Below are positions 36,129-48,151 of a stretch of 64,000 nucleotides of DNA, piece by piece. The translations under genes and the position numbers were made by a program. The stretch lies in assembly GCA_009760855.2 (NCBI GenBank), contig WPIO01000002.1:15419001-15483000 (forward strand), written 5' to 3'. Position 1 is the stretch's first letter, and every line of letters begins with the position of its first letter. The notes under the pieces were generated by a model. The model did no database searches. It was not told where the DNA came from and saw only the letters and a list, made by a program, of their open reading frames with translations. The stretch is from Cristatella mucedo. Lineage: Eukaryota; Bryozoa; Phylactolaemata; Cristatellidae.

Positions 36129-39100
36129 GGCTTTTGTCTCAACTCCTTGGGGCCAACGTTACTGGACCTCAGACAAGTGACCGGAGTGCCAGTCGAAGAC
36201 TCGTCCACCATCTTCGCGTCCCAGTCTGCAGGCCTGTTCATCGGCTCACTCACGGCAAAGCTCATATTCGATCGGACACACCACCAGCTCACCATGGCCT
36301 TGGCATTGCTCGGACAGGCGTTGTTCACGGCTTTAATACCCGTCACATCGCTTTTTGCTGTAATAATAATAATATTGCACTTGATAAAGCGCCCTCAGAG
36401 AACTTAATCTCTTTCTAGGCGCTTTACATTTGCTGCAAAGTGATACGCAATAGAATAGTAAGTAAAATCATGCTTGAAAAACAAACAGAATGAATAACGT
36501 GGTTAGGGGTTACATGCACTGGGTCAGCATGCAAATGTGGTTAGTGGCAGCATGAACAGTGTCAGCACGCATAAGCACATCGAGGACGAATCACAAGGAC
36601 CCACTAAATGCTGTCCTAAATAGGTATGTTTTTAAGTTTCTTTTAAATGTGGTCAGGTCAGGGGATGTTCTGATGCAGGTCGGGAGGGAGTTCCAGGCTG
36701 TGGGAGCATACGAGCTAAATGCACGGTCTCCAAAGGATTTAAGGTTTGTACGAGGTATTTCTAGACTGTTGGATTCCGAAAAGCGAGTGGTACGATGCTT
36801 TGCCTGATGGGGTAGTATCTCTGAAAGATAGGCTGGAGCCATAGAATGAAGAGACCTAAAAGTGAGCGACAAAACCTTGAAGTCAATCCGTTGCTTGACT
36901 GGTAGCCAGTGCAGGTCGGCGAGAAGTGGAGTAATGTGGCAACTGCGACGCTCACGACAGACAAGCCTAGCTGCAGAGTTTTGCACCAGCTGCAATCGCC
37001 TGATCGCACATGCTGGTAGGCCAGTAAGCAGTGAGTTGCAGAAGTCGAGACGAGATGTCACGAATGCATGGACCAACTTGGACGTGGTATCCTTATCTAA
37101 ACAAGCCCGAATTTTAGCAATGTTATGAAGCTGAAAATAGGCTGATTTGACTGTCGAGCTGATGTGGTCGTCTAACGAGAGGTCGCTTTGGAATATGACA
37201 CCTAGATTTCGAGCTGATGCAACTGGAGATATGCTGGCAGAGCCAATTTTGAAAGTCAGCCTTTCCAATTTCTGAATAACTCTAGTTTTGCCCATAACTA
37301 GTAAGTTAGTTTTATCATCGTTTAGTTTTAGAAAATTTGCTGCCATCCATGATCGGATGTCATCAATGCATGCAGCAAGTGAGTTGAGAGAATTTGAGGT
37401 GCTCGAAGGCTGGGAGGGATCAAAGCAAAGGTACAACTGAGTGTCATCCGCATAGAGGTGAAAGCCTAGATTGTGCTTGGCAATCACATCAGCGAGAGGG
37501 AGAGTATAAACGGTGAAAAGGACCGGACCTAGCACAGAGCCCTGAGGTACTCCATATTTTAGAGGTTCTTCAGATGATCTTTGTCCATTCACGTCAACAC
37601 TCTGGAGTCTCCCACTGAGATAGGACCTGAACCACTGCAGAGCAGTGCCAGTGATGCCCAGGCGAGATGAGAGGCGCTCTAGAAGTACTTTGTGATCGAT
37701 GGTATCAAAAGCTGCCGAAAGATCGAGCTAAACAAGAAGAAACACTCTACCCATGTCTGCATTCCTAAGTAGGTCGTTGTATACCCGAAGCAATGCTGAC
37801 TCTGTGGAGTGATTAGCTCTAAAGCCAGACTGGAACTTACTAGCAAGGTGTGAGGTTTCGATATACGAGTTCAGCTGGTCTGCCACGACCCGTTCCAGTG
37901 TCTTTGATAGGAATGGTAGAAGGGAGACTGGGCGGTAGTTGCTTAAGTTCTCTTGGTCTAGTGTAGCTTTCTTGAGAAGTGGCCTGACTACAGCTTTTTT
38001 GAAAGGTGCTGGGACCTGACCTGAGGCTAATGACATATTAATGATGTTGGTTATGCATGGCAGCAGCAGATCAATGCAACGTAGGAGCAGGACAGTGGGA
38101 ATAGGGTCCAGTGGACTTGTTGTCTTCTTTGATAGAGATACGAGCTTTAGGACTACATCACTGTGATGTGTGTTGCCTTGGCCTGTCAGGGCTTCTTCAT
38201 AGGCGTGGTCGGAATTGGTGAGTCTGACTGCTCCTTTCTGCAGCTTTGCGAGCTGCTCACTGTTGGAGTCCCCTTTTCTGTGGTTAATTTGGCTAAAGAT
38301 TATGGCTGCACTCATGTACTAAGTTTAACTCATACTTGCTTGACACGTTAGGGGTGATAACACTTTGCCTCAAGCTCGGTGGTCAGAATCGAAACGGCAT
38401 GTACCTGCAAGCCGTCTACCTGGGCGTGTCGGTTGGATCCATTGTCGGACCTTTCATGGCCAAGCCCTTTCTGTCGGTGGAAGCCAGACGCCAAGGTGAG
38501 AGCACAGCAGCGGATCTGCTTTTGTCAACAATGGCTCCACCTGGCGACCATTCACCAGGGAGTGCCGGTATTGATGGTGACAGTGTTCTCTTACCAATCC
38601 TAAAGAAATCAGTGTCCTCTGATGAGGGCTCACTTCTATTGGCTACAGTCGCCACCCTTCAGCCAGATAGCAGCACTTTCTCAGGTACCGTTAGCATGTC
38701 TACTGATGGACCAATTCTCAAGTTGTCTTCAGAAATTCTGGCGACTTCGGCTCTCAATGTGTCTTTCATTGATGAGCCACTCAATGGAAGTAGTGCAGAA
38801 CTTATTTACACCTCGACAAACGTCGTGTACGACTACGTACTCATAGCTGCCATATTGACCATCCATCAATAGGATTTTTTATTATGTACGCTTTAAGGAA
38901 CCGAATTGAATGCGTTGGTTTAACGTCAGTAAGCTCAGTTGCATCAAGACCAGGTGACAAGGTACACTCATACTGCTACGGCTGGCAGTCTTTGAGAGCA
39001 CTGTATGGCTCTGTATCTACTCCTGTCGCATTCTTCTTAGTATTGCTCTTTCTGCAGTGCCTTGTGTTCTTCGGTATGCAGGATAGCTATGCCAACTTGT

Positions 39101-39354
39101 TGACCACGTTCGCCGTGGTCAGTGATTTGCGGCTGCCGAAGTTAAGCGGGGTGTATGCAACTTCGACTTTCTGGTCAGCTTTGTGCTTCGGCCGTTTGAA
39201 CGGTATCTGGATAGCCCGGTTAGTGTCACCGTGCAAGATGCTGCTCGTCGACACGGTTCTGGCAGCCGCAGCTGCCGTTGTACTGCTTTTCTTTGGACAG
39301 AGGAGTGAGTACGTGTTGTGGGTATTCTCGGCAGTTCTCGGCATCGCCTTTGCG
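36129..39354 (+). pseudogene. MFSD4/NaGLT1-like major facilitator transporter gene, disrupted
   Basis: Exons of a membrane transporter of the MFSD4/NaGLT1 group (animal sugar-transporter relatives). Exon 1 seen: acceptor AG at 36,127-36,128, coding from 36,129 with LGPTLLDLRQVTGV and a helix GLFIGSLTAKLIFD. It is interrupted at 36,360 by antisense LINE-A and resumes at about 38,164 in the same frame with ALACQGFFIGVVGI up to a GTGAGT donor at 38,218. The next exon starts after AG at 38,351 (LQAVYLGVSVGSIVGPFMA), followed by a Ser/Gly-rich loop. A frame change near 38,860 (next to a T6 run) separates this from the C-terminal helices (38,884-39,354; SGVYATSTFWSALCFGR). The start codon and last exons were not found. 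The exonic insertion plus frameshift argue for a dead copy. Confidence 0.72.
36361..38163 (-). mobile_element. LINE-A copy inserted antisense in the MFSD4-like exon
   Basis: 1.8 kb, minus strand, with tail (AATAATAATAATATTGCAC) at the left end and 5' truncation near 38,163 upstream of the NYRPVSLLPF block. Two frames cover the RT: 38,315-37,728 and 37,592-36,591. They are separated by a stop just after the DLSA motif near 37,728. The catalytic box YADDTQLYLC is intact. CTGT on both sides (36,357-36,360 and near 38,161-38,164) may be a 4-bp target duplication. Confidence 0.9.
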
Positions 39355-39414
39355 TGACCTTGTTTATTAAACACTTGAAATATATTCTTTATCATTTTAT
39401 CTTTATTAATATTC

Positions 39415-39530
39415 CTTACAATTTATCCCAGCTGAAGGCTTGATCACCGAATGATTTCAATTTAGTTAGAGGGACGTTGAGATGAAGAGAATCTGACGAG
39501 TGGATGGTGGGAGAGCACACTGAATTAGTG
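39415..39530 (-). mobile_element. Fragment of a third LINE family (C-terminal RT)
   Basis: On the minus strand it encodes SSDSLHLNVPLTKLKSFGDQ, which parallels the LINE-A C-terminal stretch that ends NLKSFGDRAFSSYAP. The DNA is not close to families A or B, so it is probably a different L2/CR1 lineage. The minisatellite adjoins it. Confidence 0.5.
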
Positions 39531-39548
39531 AGGTCGGGTCGGACAGGC

Positions 39549-39640
39549 AGGCTGGTAGGTAGGACTTGCAGGCTGGTAGGTATGACTTGCAGGCTGGTAG
39601 GTAGGGCAGGCAGGCTGGTAGGTAGGGCAGGCAGGCTGGT
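39549..39640. repeat. 21-bp minisatellite, about 4.3 units
   Basis: Units start at 39,549, 39,570, 39,591, 39,612 and 39,633, each beginning AGGCTGGT. They are of two subtypes, ending GGACTTGC/TGACTTGC and GGGCAGGC. Confidence 0.95.
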
Positions 39641-39644
39641 GCTT

Positions 39645-42160
39645 GTTTGACCGGCAAGCCTTATAACTTGCACATCATTTACCCATGGTCATTGCTTCTC
39701 ATACAGTGGGTTGTAAAGCGCATGGCTTGGGATTTGGTTTGCTTAGGCCATATTTAAACCCAGATACCCCATGTGATTGTTTGTAGTAATTTTCAAGCAT
39801 GGAACTGAATACTACCATTGATGGCCGGTAGAGTCTGGGGGGAGCTAAGGAGACCACACAGAGAAACAGCCGCCACGAAAATGAAATAAAAATCCTGTCC
39901 TTTTTATTTTCATCAAGTGCCAGGAGGAATACATTGTGTTGCTATGCGTGTCATGAAACGTGCTTGAATTTTATAATCTGAAGTGGACATTCATAGCAAA
40001 AGCTTATCAGAAATTAACTGCAGTGGTAATCACATTTTAAATTTCTCGTTGATCTCTCGACTATTGGCCAAGTTATGGAATTTACAAGGCACAAAGCTAC
40101 ACAGTAAATAAAGCTGCTTTAAAGTCACAAGCATGTATCTCAAGCTGCAAGCATGTACCTTGATGTACCAAGGTTCAGCGAGTTGGAACACAAGTCGTAA
40201 ATGATGCACAGATTGGTAAGCTTATAGATATGTTGCATCCTGTATACATCCGGGTTTGTTATGGTTTGCAAAATAGTTTTTAATGGTTCTCCCTAATGTG
40301 AAAATCATCAAAACTTGAGATCCCTTTTCCAACTTCTTAGTCTTTTGACAGGTACCCTAACTAATTAATATTTGATTTTCGGCTCAATCTTTTCAGTGCA
40401 TGAAGTGTCAAAAGAAATATACTATTACTGCTCGTTATATTTAGTGCAGCTATGCAGTAGGCCCCCTCATAGGTTTTGAATGTGTGGCTATGCTCTTGTG
40501 ACCTCAGAATGTGTTGACTCATTCCTGACTGTTGTAGGTCTGGCTTACTTCGGACAAGGTGGCAAAAATGGCCCATATTGAGCTCGGTGGAGCCGAAGCT
40601 AAGAGCATCCATCACCCTAGCCTGCGTTTTTGGCAGTTCTTGACAAGAAGCCATTGTGGCGAGAAAAGATTTTGTGCGGAATAAACTGCAGTAGCTGTCT
40701 TGGCACCGGTGAGGCACATGCTATCATATGTTAACTAGAAAACAGAGCAAATTGTAGAGTGGTTGAGGGACACTCAGGTGCCCTTGGTGTGGCAGTCGCA
40801 AGCGACTGCCAGAGAGCAACAAATCGAGCTTTTCCTCCTATGTTTGTAGTGAAAAAGGGGCTCAGTGCTCATGCTCCGAACTAGTTGGTGAGGCTGTGGC
40901 CTTCATCTTTATTTCACTGCCACACCGAGCTTATCTAAGCCAACTACCTTTCCAGCTTACTGTACGTGGCAGTCACTAGGGTGTGAGGGAGGAGCTCTTC
41001 TCGTGAGAGACCTAATCTAGTGGGATACTTTAGGGGTAAGTCCGGCAGTATTGGGAGTTGTCCCCCAAAATGGCCGCCAATAGGGGAGTTGTCCCTCCAA
41101 AAGAATGCTTATAAAATATTGTACGAAGACCAGTAAACTGATTGGCATGAAAATTGGCACGAAGAACACTGGTAGCATTAGCTATCATTTGATGTACAAT
41201 AGTTGCTGTTTTGACCTTCTTATGACCTTTAAAAATCCAAGGTCACGTATAGCACTGCTGGTAAAATCAGCTTCAAATTGTTTCGATTATTAACACGTAA
41301 TTGTAGAAATATGGCAAACCGCTCAAAAAATGCAAGACAATTGACTGGAGACTCACCGCCCACAAAAAACTTTAAAAAAAATTGACATCTTAAACTGTTG
41401 ACTGTCATCACGAACACAGCCCACGGACACTTTGTCACAGGCACATTATATGCATCATGCATACATGTGGAGGGGGTGAGTGTCGAGACAGGTGAGCTCC
41501 ACCTATATTCCAAGTTTCACACAGATCGTCCCAGTATCGACCAAGTTGTACAATTTACCAGGTACCAAGTACTAGTGCTGTGACAGCACTCACAGAAGCC
41601 AACTTAAGCTGCCAAAGCATGTAGGTGACGAATAGCAAGATTGTCACTACATTTGTCGCCATAAAACATCGAAACACATACATAAGAGCATGTATTTCGA
41701 ATTTCATACCGATCGGCCGAGTTTTGACGAAGCTGTAAATTTATAAGGCAAACAGTGGTAACAAGCAACTGCAATGACCTAGAATGAACGTGGAGTAAGT
41801 GGAAGTCCGTGGTGCATTCAGTGGTAAATGGAGTTGCAGATGATGTTTATTTAACTTTCTGGAGGAGCTCACAGTCTCAGCATTCATCGATAGAGATGAA
41901 AGTTGTCCTTAGACAACGTTTTGCCAGCATCCATCATTGCAGCACCCATAGCCAAAACCGGAAGTTTTGGCGAGTGCAACCAAAGATAACCGACAACCAA
42001 GAGACCAATAATGCTGTCATATATTTGCAGCACAAGCTGCATAATGCACATACCGACAATTGCCTTGAAAAAGGCAGTCGTTCTGTTGAGCTCGGACAGT
42101 ATACAGTGGCAGACAGGCACGTGAGCAACTCAGCTTACTTTCTCGGGGCTTTCTAATTAT
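39645..42160. other. Non-coding host DNA
   Basis: No gene recognised in about 2.5 kb. A 118-codon frame on the minus strand (40,717-40,361) is the most protein-like stretch, but I recognise no domain and no splice context. 41,809-42,156 likewise has no recognisable content. Confidence 0.4.
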
Positions 42161-44153
42161 CTACATAAATGGTTCATCACCTGGGCAGTATGAGTTACCA
42201 TTTTTATGCCTTTGTACAGGCTTCCTACATGGACCTTTGTTCTTGAGGTTGTATTTCGCCTTTGCCAGAGTAGCTCTCTTGGATTCCCTGTCGTAATCCT
42301 TCAGGAACAACCTCATATACCTGCCCACAGGAATGCCTAACCTTCTGAAAACTGGGATACGACCACACATCCCTTCATTCTTCTGTAGACAGGCATCAGC
42401 CACTGCCACTCGAACTGCTGACAAGCCTGTATATTCACTCTTTCAAGCCTATGCCCAGATTAGGTTGTGGAGGGACTCATTATGATTTTGGGTATGACCA
42501 TGCAAACATTTTTTTAGAAGGTCATCGGGTAGTTTATCCTCATGCATATCCTTTGCGGCTTGTTTTATCCCTGGTTTTAGTACGTGATGTCTTGATTTTG
42601 CATGGTCATAAACCGTATTACTTGCTACAGATTTTTCATAGGGACATTCAGAGGACACACCTTCCGTACAGAACCTGTGATCTGGCTCCTGATTAGTGGA
42701 GAAAGTATGGTAAAAAGATTTCAATACAGCCTTCTTCAAGCCCTCTAGATTGTTCGTATTCTCGGTCACAGCACGGGCAAAGTGTTGCTGCAACCTACTA
42801 GCTATTTGGCAAGTTAGCCCACCCTTTCCACCAAACCCGCCCTTAACCTCTGGGTATTTCGCTTTCTTTCGTTTAAAGTTTCACAAAGCAGTGCCCAGCC
42901 TTTTACTGACATGCGCTATACACTCCAGTTTTGTTATTTCTGTCTCTCCATACGGTTTGGCTTTGGTTACACTTTGCCAAGCTTTGGAATCACCAGCCCT
43001 TAGATACCTAACATACCGTGCACCACGGGTTTCTAGCGAGCGTTCAAACATACGCTTTGCCCCTTCCCCTTCCATTGCACCACTTGTGCCACTGAAGCTT
43101 TATCGCAGTCATGCTCTCCTCGCTTACCAGCTGCACAAACCTTGCATGCTAAGCTGAGCACTTCTGCATCTAGTGCCTTTCCTGTTTTAAGGGAAGTGCC
43201 TGTTGCTACCCCACGCTTCGATTGAAAGCCACGGGTCCTCCACGTCCCATCGACGGCGGGTGATGTCACACGAGTTAGCTAAAGCCTTCTCCTCTTCTAC
43301 AGCTCTCACCATTGACAGTTCAGCCTCTTTCGTAGCTGCAGCTGCAATCGCTTTCACACAGTCAGTGTACCGTTTAGATGGGATAGGGGGAGGTAAATCT
43401 AACAACCCAAAAAGTTTTTCAGCCCCTGCTCTTCCTAGCCCAACGCTCCTAGCAGCATAAATTGCCTGAATGTTCAGGGGCAGCTCAGGCTATGTCGACA
43501 TTACACGACCTTGCTGGCAACCTTCACCTTCTCACTGTCTTCTTCACTTGCAGCTCGCAAGGCTTTCATCTCTTCCCTGCTAGGCGACGGATAGAAAGGC
43601 GTGTTTAACTGACGATTTTTGCAATTGCGGCTACTACATCTAAGTACAAGCGTACTCGCAAGACCAACTAGGTCAGTTTCCCTACAATAGACTTGGCTAT
43701 TACAAGCCGGGCACCGAGCGAAAGCCATCGACGCCGTGGCCAGTGCGGCAACATCAAAAAGACGATTTCCAAAAATAAAAGTATCACCCTCGTTCTGTTC
43801 TTTCTCTTTCACTACCCGTCGTTTTTTGGGTGTGGGCGTGGCGACACCACCCTCGGGTCTAACCGGCAGTACCCGCGGTCGTCCACGTTTCCGAGGGCCG
43901 ATTCCCCTACACTACTCACCGAAACTCCTTCATTTACTCGAGTTGCATCACGGCCTGCACTCACAGCACCAGCCGTGCACTGCCCAATAGTTGAAGAACG
44001 ACGCGAGCGTTGCATTGAACCATTCATCTTGGAAGCTTGTGGGAGAACGACCAACACGTGTCCGTTTGATGAAATGGCGGCAGATGCAAGGGGTCGGAAG
44101 TGGATGTTGGATTGGCTGTATGCATCCGGCTCAGAGGTCAACCTCCATAGCAA
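42161..44153 (-). pseudogene. Decayed Mutator-superfamily transposase
   Basis: Minus strand, frames at 44,153-43,812, 43,812-43,501, 43,405-43,033, 43,075-42,881, 42,793-42,449 and 42,424-42,161. An N-terminal Cys-pair segment (ARCPACNSQVYCRE, with SRNC later) is followed by the catalytic region. The first Asp is in PAVDGTWRTRGFQS, a CKVC-type zinc element follows, the second Asp is in AGDSKAWQSV followed by TKLECIAHV, and the Glu is in NESLHNLIW after KCLHGHTQ. This arrangement is the one seen in animal Mutator-like transposases. At least four frame changes make it non-functional. Terminal inverted repeats were not found. Confidence 0.7.
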
Positions 44154-44159
44154 CAGCGT

Positions 44160-45329
44160 TTGCTGCTTTCCTTGCCCGCGATTATGCTATAGCTTTACAG
44201 TCGTCCGGAGGACGCCGTCTTTATTACTTCCGGTTCAGTCATGATCCAAATACGTTAGCATCTTTGATGGAGACAGTACGGGCAAGGAACTCATTGCATG
44301 AATAGGCTTTGGCCGTGATGTTACCACCAGGGAATGCCGCGTAGCTAGACAGCGTGGGTATAGCTACACAGTCAAACATGTTTACAACTTTTATCGGACC
44401 ATGCAGGTGCCCCCACACAATTTACTTGTGCAGATAGACTAATAATTCATGACCATTATTTACTTTATCTTATAGCGAAAAAGTTATTATTTGATGCATT
44501 TATCGGTCTGGTTAAGCAAATCATGAAGAAACATGAGCGAAAATTATACCAAAGGACGCCAGTTACTCACTTCCGGTATATTTCCGGTTAGATAACATCT
44601 GTCTTTGATTTTTTTAATTTTTTCAGTTACGTGTCGATCGTCAAAATTTGGGATTACATTCCTGAGATGTTTACCGTTCAAAAGACCACTGAAAATATTA
44701 GTTTTTATACCCAATTTTCGTAGGCTACCCCGTTAATTATCTGCAAACATTACCCATCCCAATGTTGCAAGTGCAGAATTGAGATGGAATGGATAATGCC
44801 GGGGTCGATGCAGTGTATCCAGACACTGTTAACGTTTGCATTTAAACGGTCACAACTTTTGTATTGACCAAGTCAACCAGCATCCTCTGATGTTCATTGT
44901 GATCGTTAATGCTCTTGCACAATGGCTGATGATGATCTTGATAATTTGCTAGATATTCTTGCTGAAGTTTGATCTGTAAATGTAGCTAAATTGTATGGCT
45001 TTTATTTGCCTAATCCATGAAAAACCTTTGCTTTGGAATGAGGGCTGACCTAGGTGGTAAGCCATCCGTACAGGCAAGCAATCTTGTAGCTCTATCTTGA
45101 TATAGCAAAATATGTATAGGAAGAAAACGGAAAATTATTTTAAATAGTTCAAAGAGAAATTAATTTTATTTTAATTTTGAGAATGCATTCTGGCATTCAA
45201 ATTTATATCCCTTCGAGCCCTCTCCTCAGTGGTCAGTGCCTGCTAGCGAATCAGCATTGTATGGGACATACGCCATTGGCCGTAGGTTTTGCCACACATG
45301 TCCTCTTGTGAGTGCAGTTGATAAATAAA
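44160..45329. other. Non-coding host DNA
   Basis: No supportable gene. AT content rises after about 44,500 without coding structure. Confidence 0.4.
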
Positions 45330-45498
45330 TAAATCCTAGCTGATTAAACGGCCTTTTTTTGTATAGCGACAGAAGAGCCTTTACGGCTATCACCACCGCT
45401 TGTAGCGGCGATAAAGAATCGCCCACCACAGAAATCGAACCCACGACCTCGGGGCCGAGGTCGTGAAAGCAACCGCCTAACCTAGTGTGCCATCACGG
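45330..45498 (-). mobile_element. tRNA-derived SINE-1, well-preserved copy
   Basis: Minus strand: A box (TGGCACACTAGGTTAGGCGG), B box (GGGTTCGATTTC), then the GGCGATTCTTTATCGCC body. The 3' end is at 45,330 with ATAAATAAATAAAT. This is the best example for defining the family. A tRNA-like secondary structure was not modelled. Confidence 0.8.
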
Positions 45499-46009
45499 TT
45501 CATCTCATTTGGTACCTATTGGAACTTCGCAAATTTTTCGGAAATACTAACACCGTTTTTTTCTATTGGCTTTTTTAAGGGTGTTTTTTCCATATCAAGA
45601 AGTAGTGTTTCGGTTGGTAACTTATAGCCTCATTAGGACTTCTGAGCACCGTACCCTAGAGAGCCGGCCGGAAGCAGGCAATTTTATTAATGCCTCCTTA
45701 GCAAAAAGACAACTCTGTTACTCGTGGCCGGTCGCGGTTCGAGATATTGTTGCTGCGATGAAGGTTCGGTGGCTGGGCTGGAACTTGCCTGACTATCTGC
45801 TAGCTATACCAATTTCCTGTGTTAGTGCCCTTAAATATGGCCGGCATCAAGTGGGTGGCATTTGCAGACGTTATTCTTCCAATAGAAGGTGTGACCATGA
45901 CCTCTTCTTGATGCACTAACAAGTTGGAAAATCTGGCAGAACCCAGTGACCTTGGCTGCAGCCAGCAGACCGTATCGGCACGTGTGTACAGTTTAAGCAG
46001 CTATTTTGG

Positions 46010-46290
46010 GAAGGTTAGCAACCGAGAGCAAGCTCGAAAGCTGGGCATGAGTGAGTAAGCTGTACTCGATAACATTCGAAAGATGTGCACAGAAGGGATG
46101 ATTAAGAACCGGCCAGGGTCTGGCCGCCCTTGGGCTGCTTCTAGCAGAGGTATGATCGGCTCCTGAAATTAAAGTGCCTGAAGGCCAGTTTTGCACCTGC
46201 TCGAGTCCATGCCAAAGCACTTCAGCTTAGTACTGCCGTGATAAACAGTGAGCAAACAGTGAATTGAAGAATCGGCAAATCTGGGCTAAT
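46010..46290 (+). pseudogene. Tc1/mariner-type transposase, N-terminal HTH fragment
   Basis: The frame from about 46,013 reads SNREQARKLGMSE, a stop, then IRKMCTEGMIKNRPGSGRP, matching the paired helix-turn-helix and GRPR-like hook of Tc1 transposases. After a frame change near 46,150 it continues as DRLLKLKCLKASFAPARVHA. The catalytic DDE domain is absent. Confidence 0.55.
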
Positions 46291-46311
46291 GGCAAGGGTA
46301 GCCTCGCTGGT

Positions 46312-46378
46312 TTGGCCCACTTGTTAAGGCACTCGCATTTGACGACCGAGGTCAATATGAATGCATTTGATAATCTTA
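46312..46378 (+). mobile_element. SINE-2 head fragment
   Basis: TTGGCCCACTTGTTAAGGCA (A-box region) followed by GACCGAGGTCAATATGAAT, as in the copy at 30,290. It is truncated where it meets the LINE-A copy. Confidence 0.5.
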
Positions 46379-46382
46379 ATAT

Positions 46383-47335
46383 CAATAATAATAATGCATT
46401 TGATAAAGCACCCTCAGAGAACTCAATCTCTTTCTAGGTGCTTTAATTTTCTGCAAAGGGAAACGCTGTTGAATGGTGAGTACTATCATGCTTGATAAAC
46501 AACATGAATAGCACGGTTAGGGGTGACATGCAGAGGATCATCATGCAAGTATGGTTAGTGGCAGCATGCACAGTGTCAGCACGCATAAGCACATGAAGGG
46601 CGAATCACTGGGACCCACTAAATGCTGTCCTAAATAGGTGTGTTTTTTAAGTTCTTTTTAAATGTGGTCAAGTCAGGGGATGTTGCAACGCAAGTCTGGA
46701 GTGAGTTCCAGGCTTTCTGAGCATACGAACTAAATGCACGGTCTCCAAGGGATTTGAGGTTTGTAAGGGGTATTAGTAAACTAGTGGATTTCGAAAAGCG
46801 GTTGGTACGATGCTTGGCCTGGTGGGCGAGTAGATCTGAGAGATAGGCAAGAGCCAAAGAGTGAAGTGACCTAAAAGTGAGCGACAAAACCTTGAAAAAA
46901 CCTTGAAATTGATCCATTGCTTGACTGTGAGCCAGTGAAGGTCGGCAAGAAGTGGTGTGACGTGGCAACTGCGATGCTCACGAGACAAACTTAGTTGCCG
47001 AGTTGTGCACCAACTGTAATCGCCTGATTGCACATGCCGGTAGGCCAGCAAGCAGTGAGTTACAGAAGTCAAGACGGGATGTCACAAATGCACGGACCAA
47101 CTTAGACTTGGTATTCTTATCTAAACAAGCCCGAATTTTAACAGTGTTATGTAGCTGAGAGTCGGCAGACTTGATTGTGGAGCTGATGTGGTTGTCTAAC
47201 GAGAGGTCACTTTGGAACATGACACCTAGATTGCAAGCTGATTCAACAGGAGATATGCTGGCAGAGCCAATTTTGAGCGTCAGCCTTTCCAATTTCTGAA
47301 TCACACTGGGTTTGCCCATAAATAGTAATTCGGTA
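46383..47335 (-). mobile_element. LINE-A copy, minus strand
   Basis: It carries the reversed (ATT)n tail at 46,383-46,398, the 3' UTR, and the last roughly 220 codons of RT in three frames (46,968-46,630, 47,072-46,773, 47,319-46,978). A local duplication of AACCTTGAAA near 46,890 contributes one frame change. It is 5'-truncated. Confidence 0.88.
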
Positions 47336-47387
47336 TGTAATTTAATTTTGTAAGTAATTTATGCAGCAAATGAGTTGAGAGAATTCA

Positions 47388-47480
47388 AGTTGTTGACCGA
47401 GATTTCGGGCTCGAAACCTGTGGCATATGTAAAGCACCTCAGTAGAGATTAAGTTCTTTTAGAGCGCTTTGCATGTGAAT
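47388..47480 (+). mobile_element. SINE-2 3' half
   Basis: GGGCTCGAAACC (B box) is followed by GTAGAGATTAAGTTCTTTTA and GAGCGCTTTGCAT. This shows directly that the SINE end equals the LINE-A end (AGAGATTGAGTTCTCTGA, GGGCGCTTTA). Confidence 0.6.
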
Positions 47481-47489
47481 TATATTCAC

Positions 47490-47600
47490 TGGTACCTCGG
47501 CTTACGAGTGTCTCGACATGGGAGTGTTTCGAGATATGAACGGTCTCAGCCGATTTTCGCTTCAAGTTTACAGCTTAAATTCGGGTTACGAGCCAGCTTG
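47490..47600. mobile_element. Possible pogo/Tigger-type terminal repeat remnant
   Basis: ACTGGTACCTCGGCTTACGA followed by CTCGACATGGGAGTGTTTCG resembles the ends of animal Tigger/pogo elements (a GGTACCTCGGTTTACGA-like theme). No partner end was found. Confidence 0.35.
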
Positions 47601-48151
47601 AGATACTCCACCACAGGTTGCCTCAGCTAACGTCACACTGGGTGTGGTTACTCAGGCCGATAAGGGTAGGGCATCTAACGAAGCTTCGTTGCAAGACGCT
47701 GCCCTATGACCCTGGTGTGACGCTGCCCTATGACCCGGGTGGGACGTCAAGAGCAGGCCCGTTGGTTCGCTCCCATAAGTACTCCAGTGAGCCGTCGTGG
47801 TGCTTAGACGTACAAGGTCGCCCACCAGACTCCGGTTTGAAATCCGACTACGGCAGGAACAGCTAAGTATGTACATTACTCTTTTTAGGCAATATTATCG
47901 TGTGAAAGTTCATCTTATAACTGATAACATCCCCTTAAAGGCCCAGCCAATCAAATGGGATTTCTGCCACGTGTTGGTTGTTCGTATGCTCGCCTGCTTG
48001 CCCCGAGGCTGGCTATTCGGCATTGCCAGTGCTAGCTTGGTGCGGAGCGCCAAAGAACGGTGACTCCTGCAGTGCGTTATGCGAGGTTACACGGCTAGCT
48101 AATTTAAAAAACGTGACGAAAAAATCGGTGTCTTTTTGGGGTCCAGAAAGT
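47601..48151. other. Junction region before the viral block
   Basis: No gene recognised. Composition is host-like up to about 48,110 and turns AT-rich after that. A CCTATGACCC(T/G)GGTGTGACG-like short repeat occurs at 47,701-47,740. Confidence 0.4.

Noticed and set aside
39549-39640. CRISPR-like array
   Set aside because: The units are contiguous 21-bp repeats without spacers, in animal DNA; it is a minisatellite.
39416-39673. Leu-Pro repeat protein on the minus strand
   Set aside because: It is the 21-bp minisatellite fused to a LINE fragment.
40361-40717. 118-codon minus-strand gene
   Set aside because: No domain, splice sites or neighbouring coding exons could be recognised; kept only as part of a non-coding gap.
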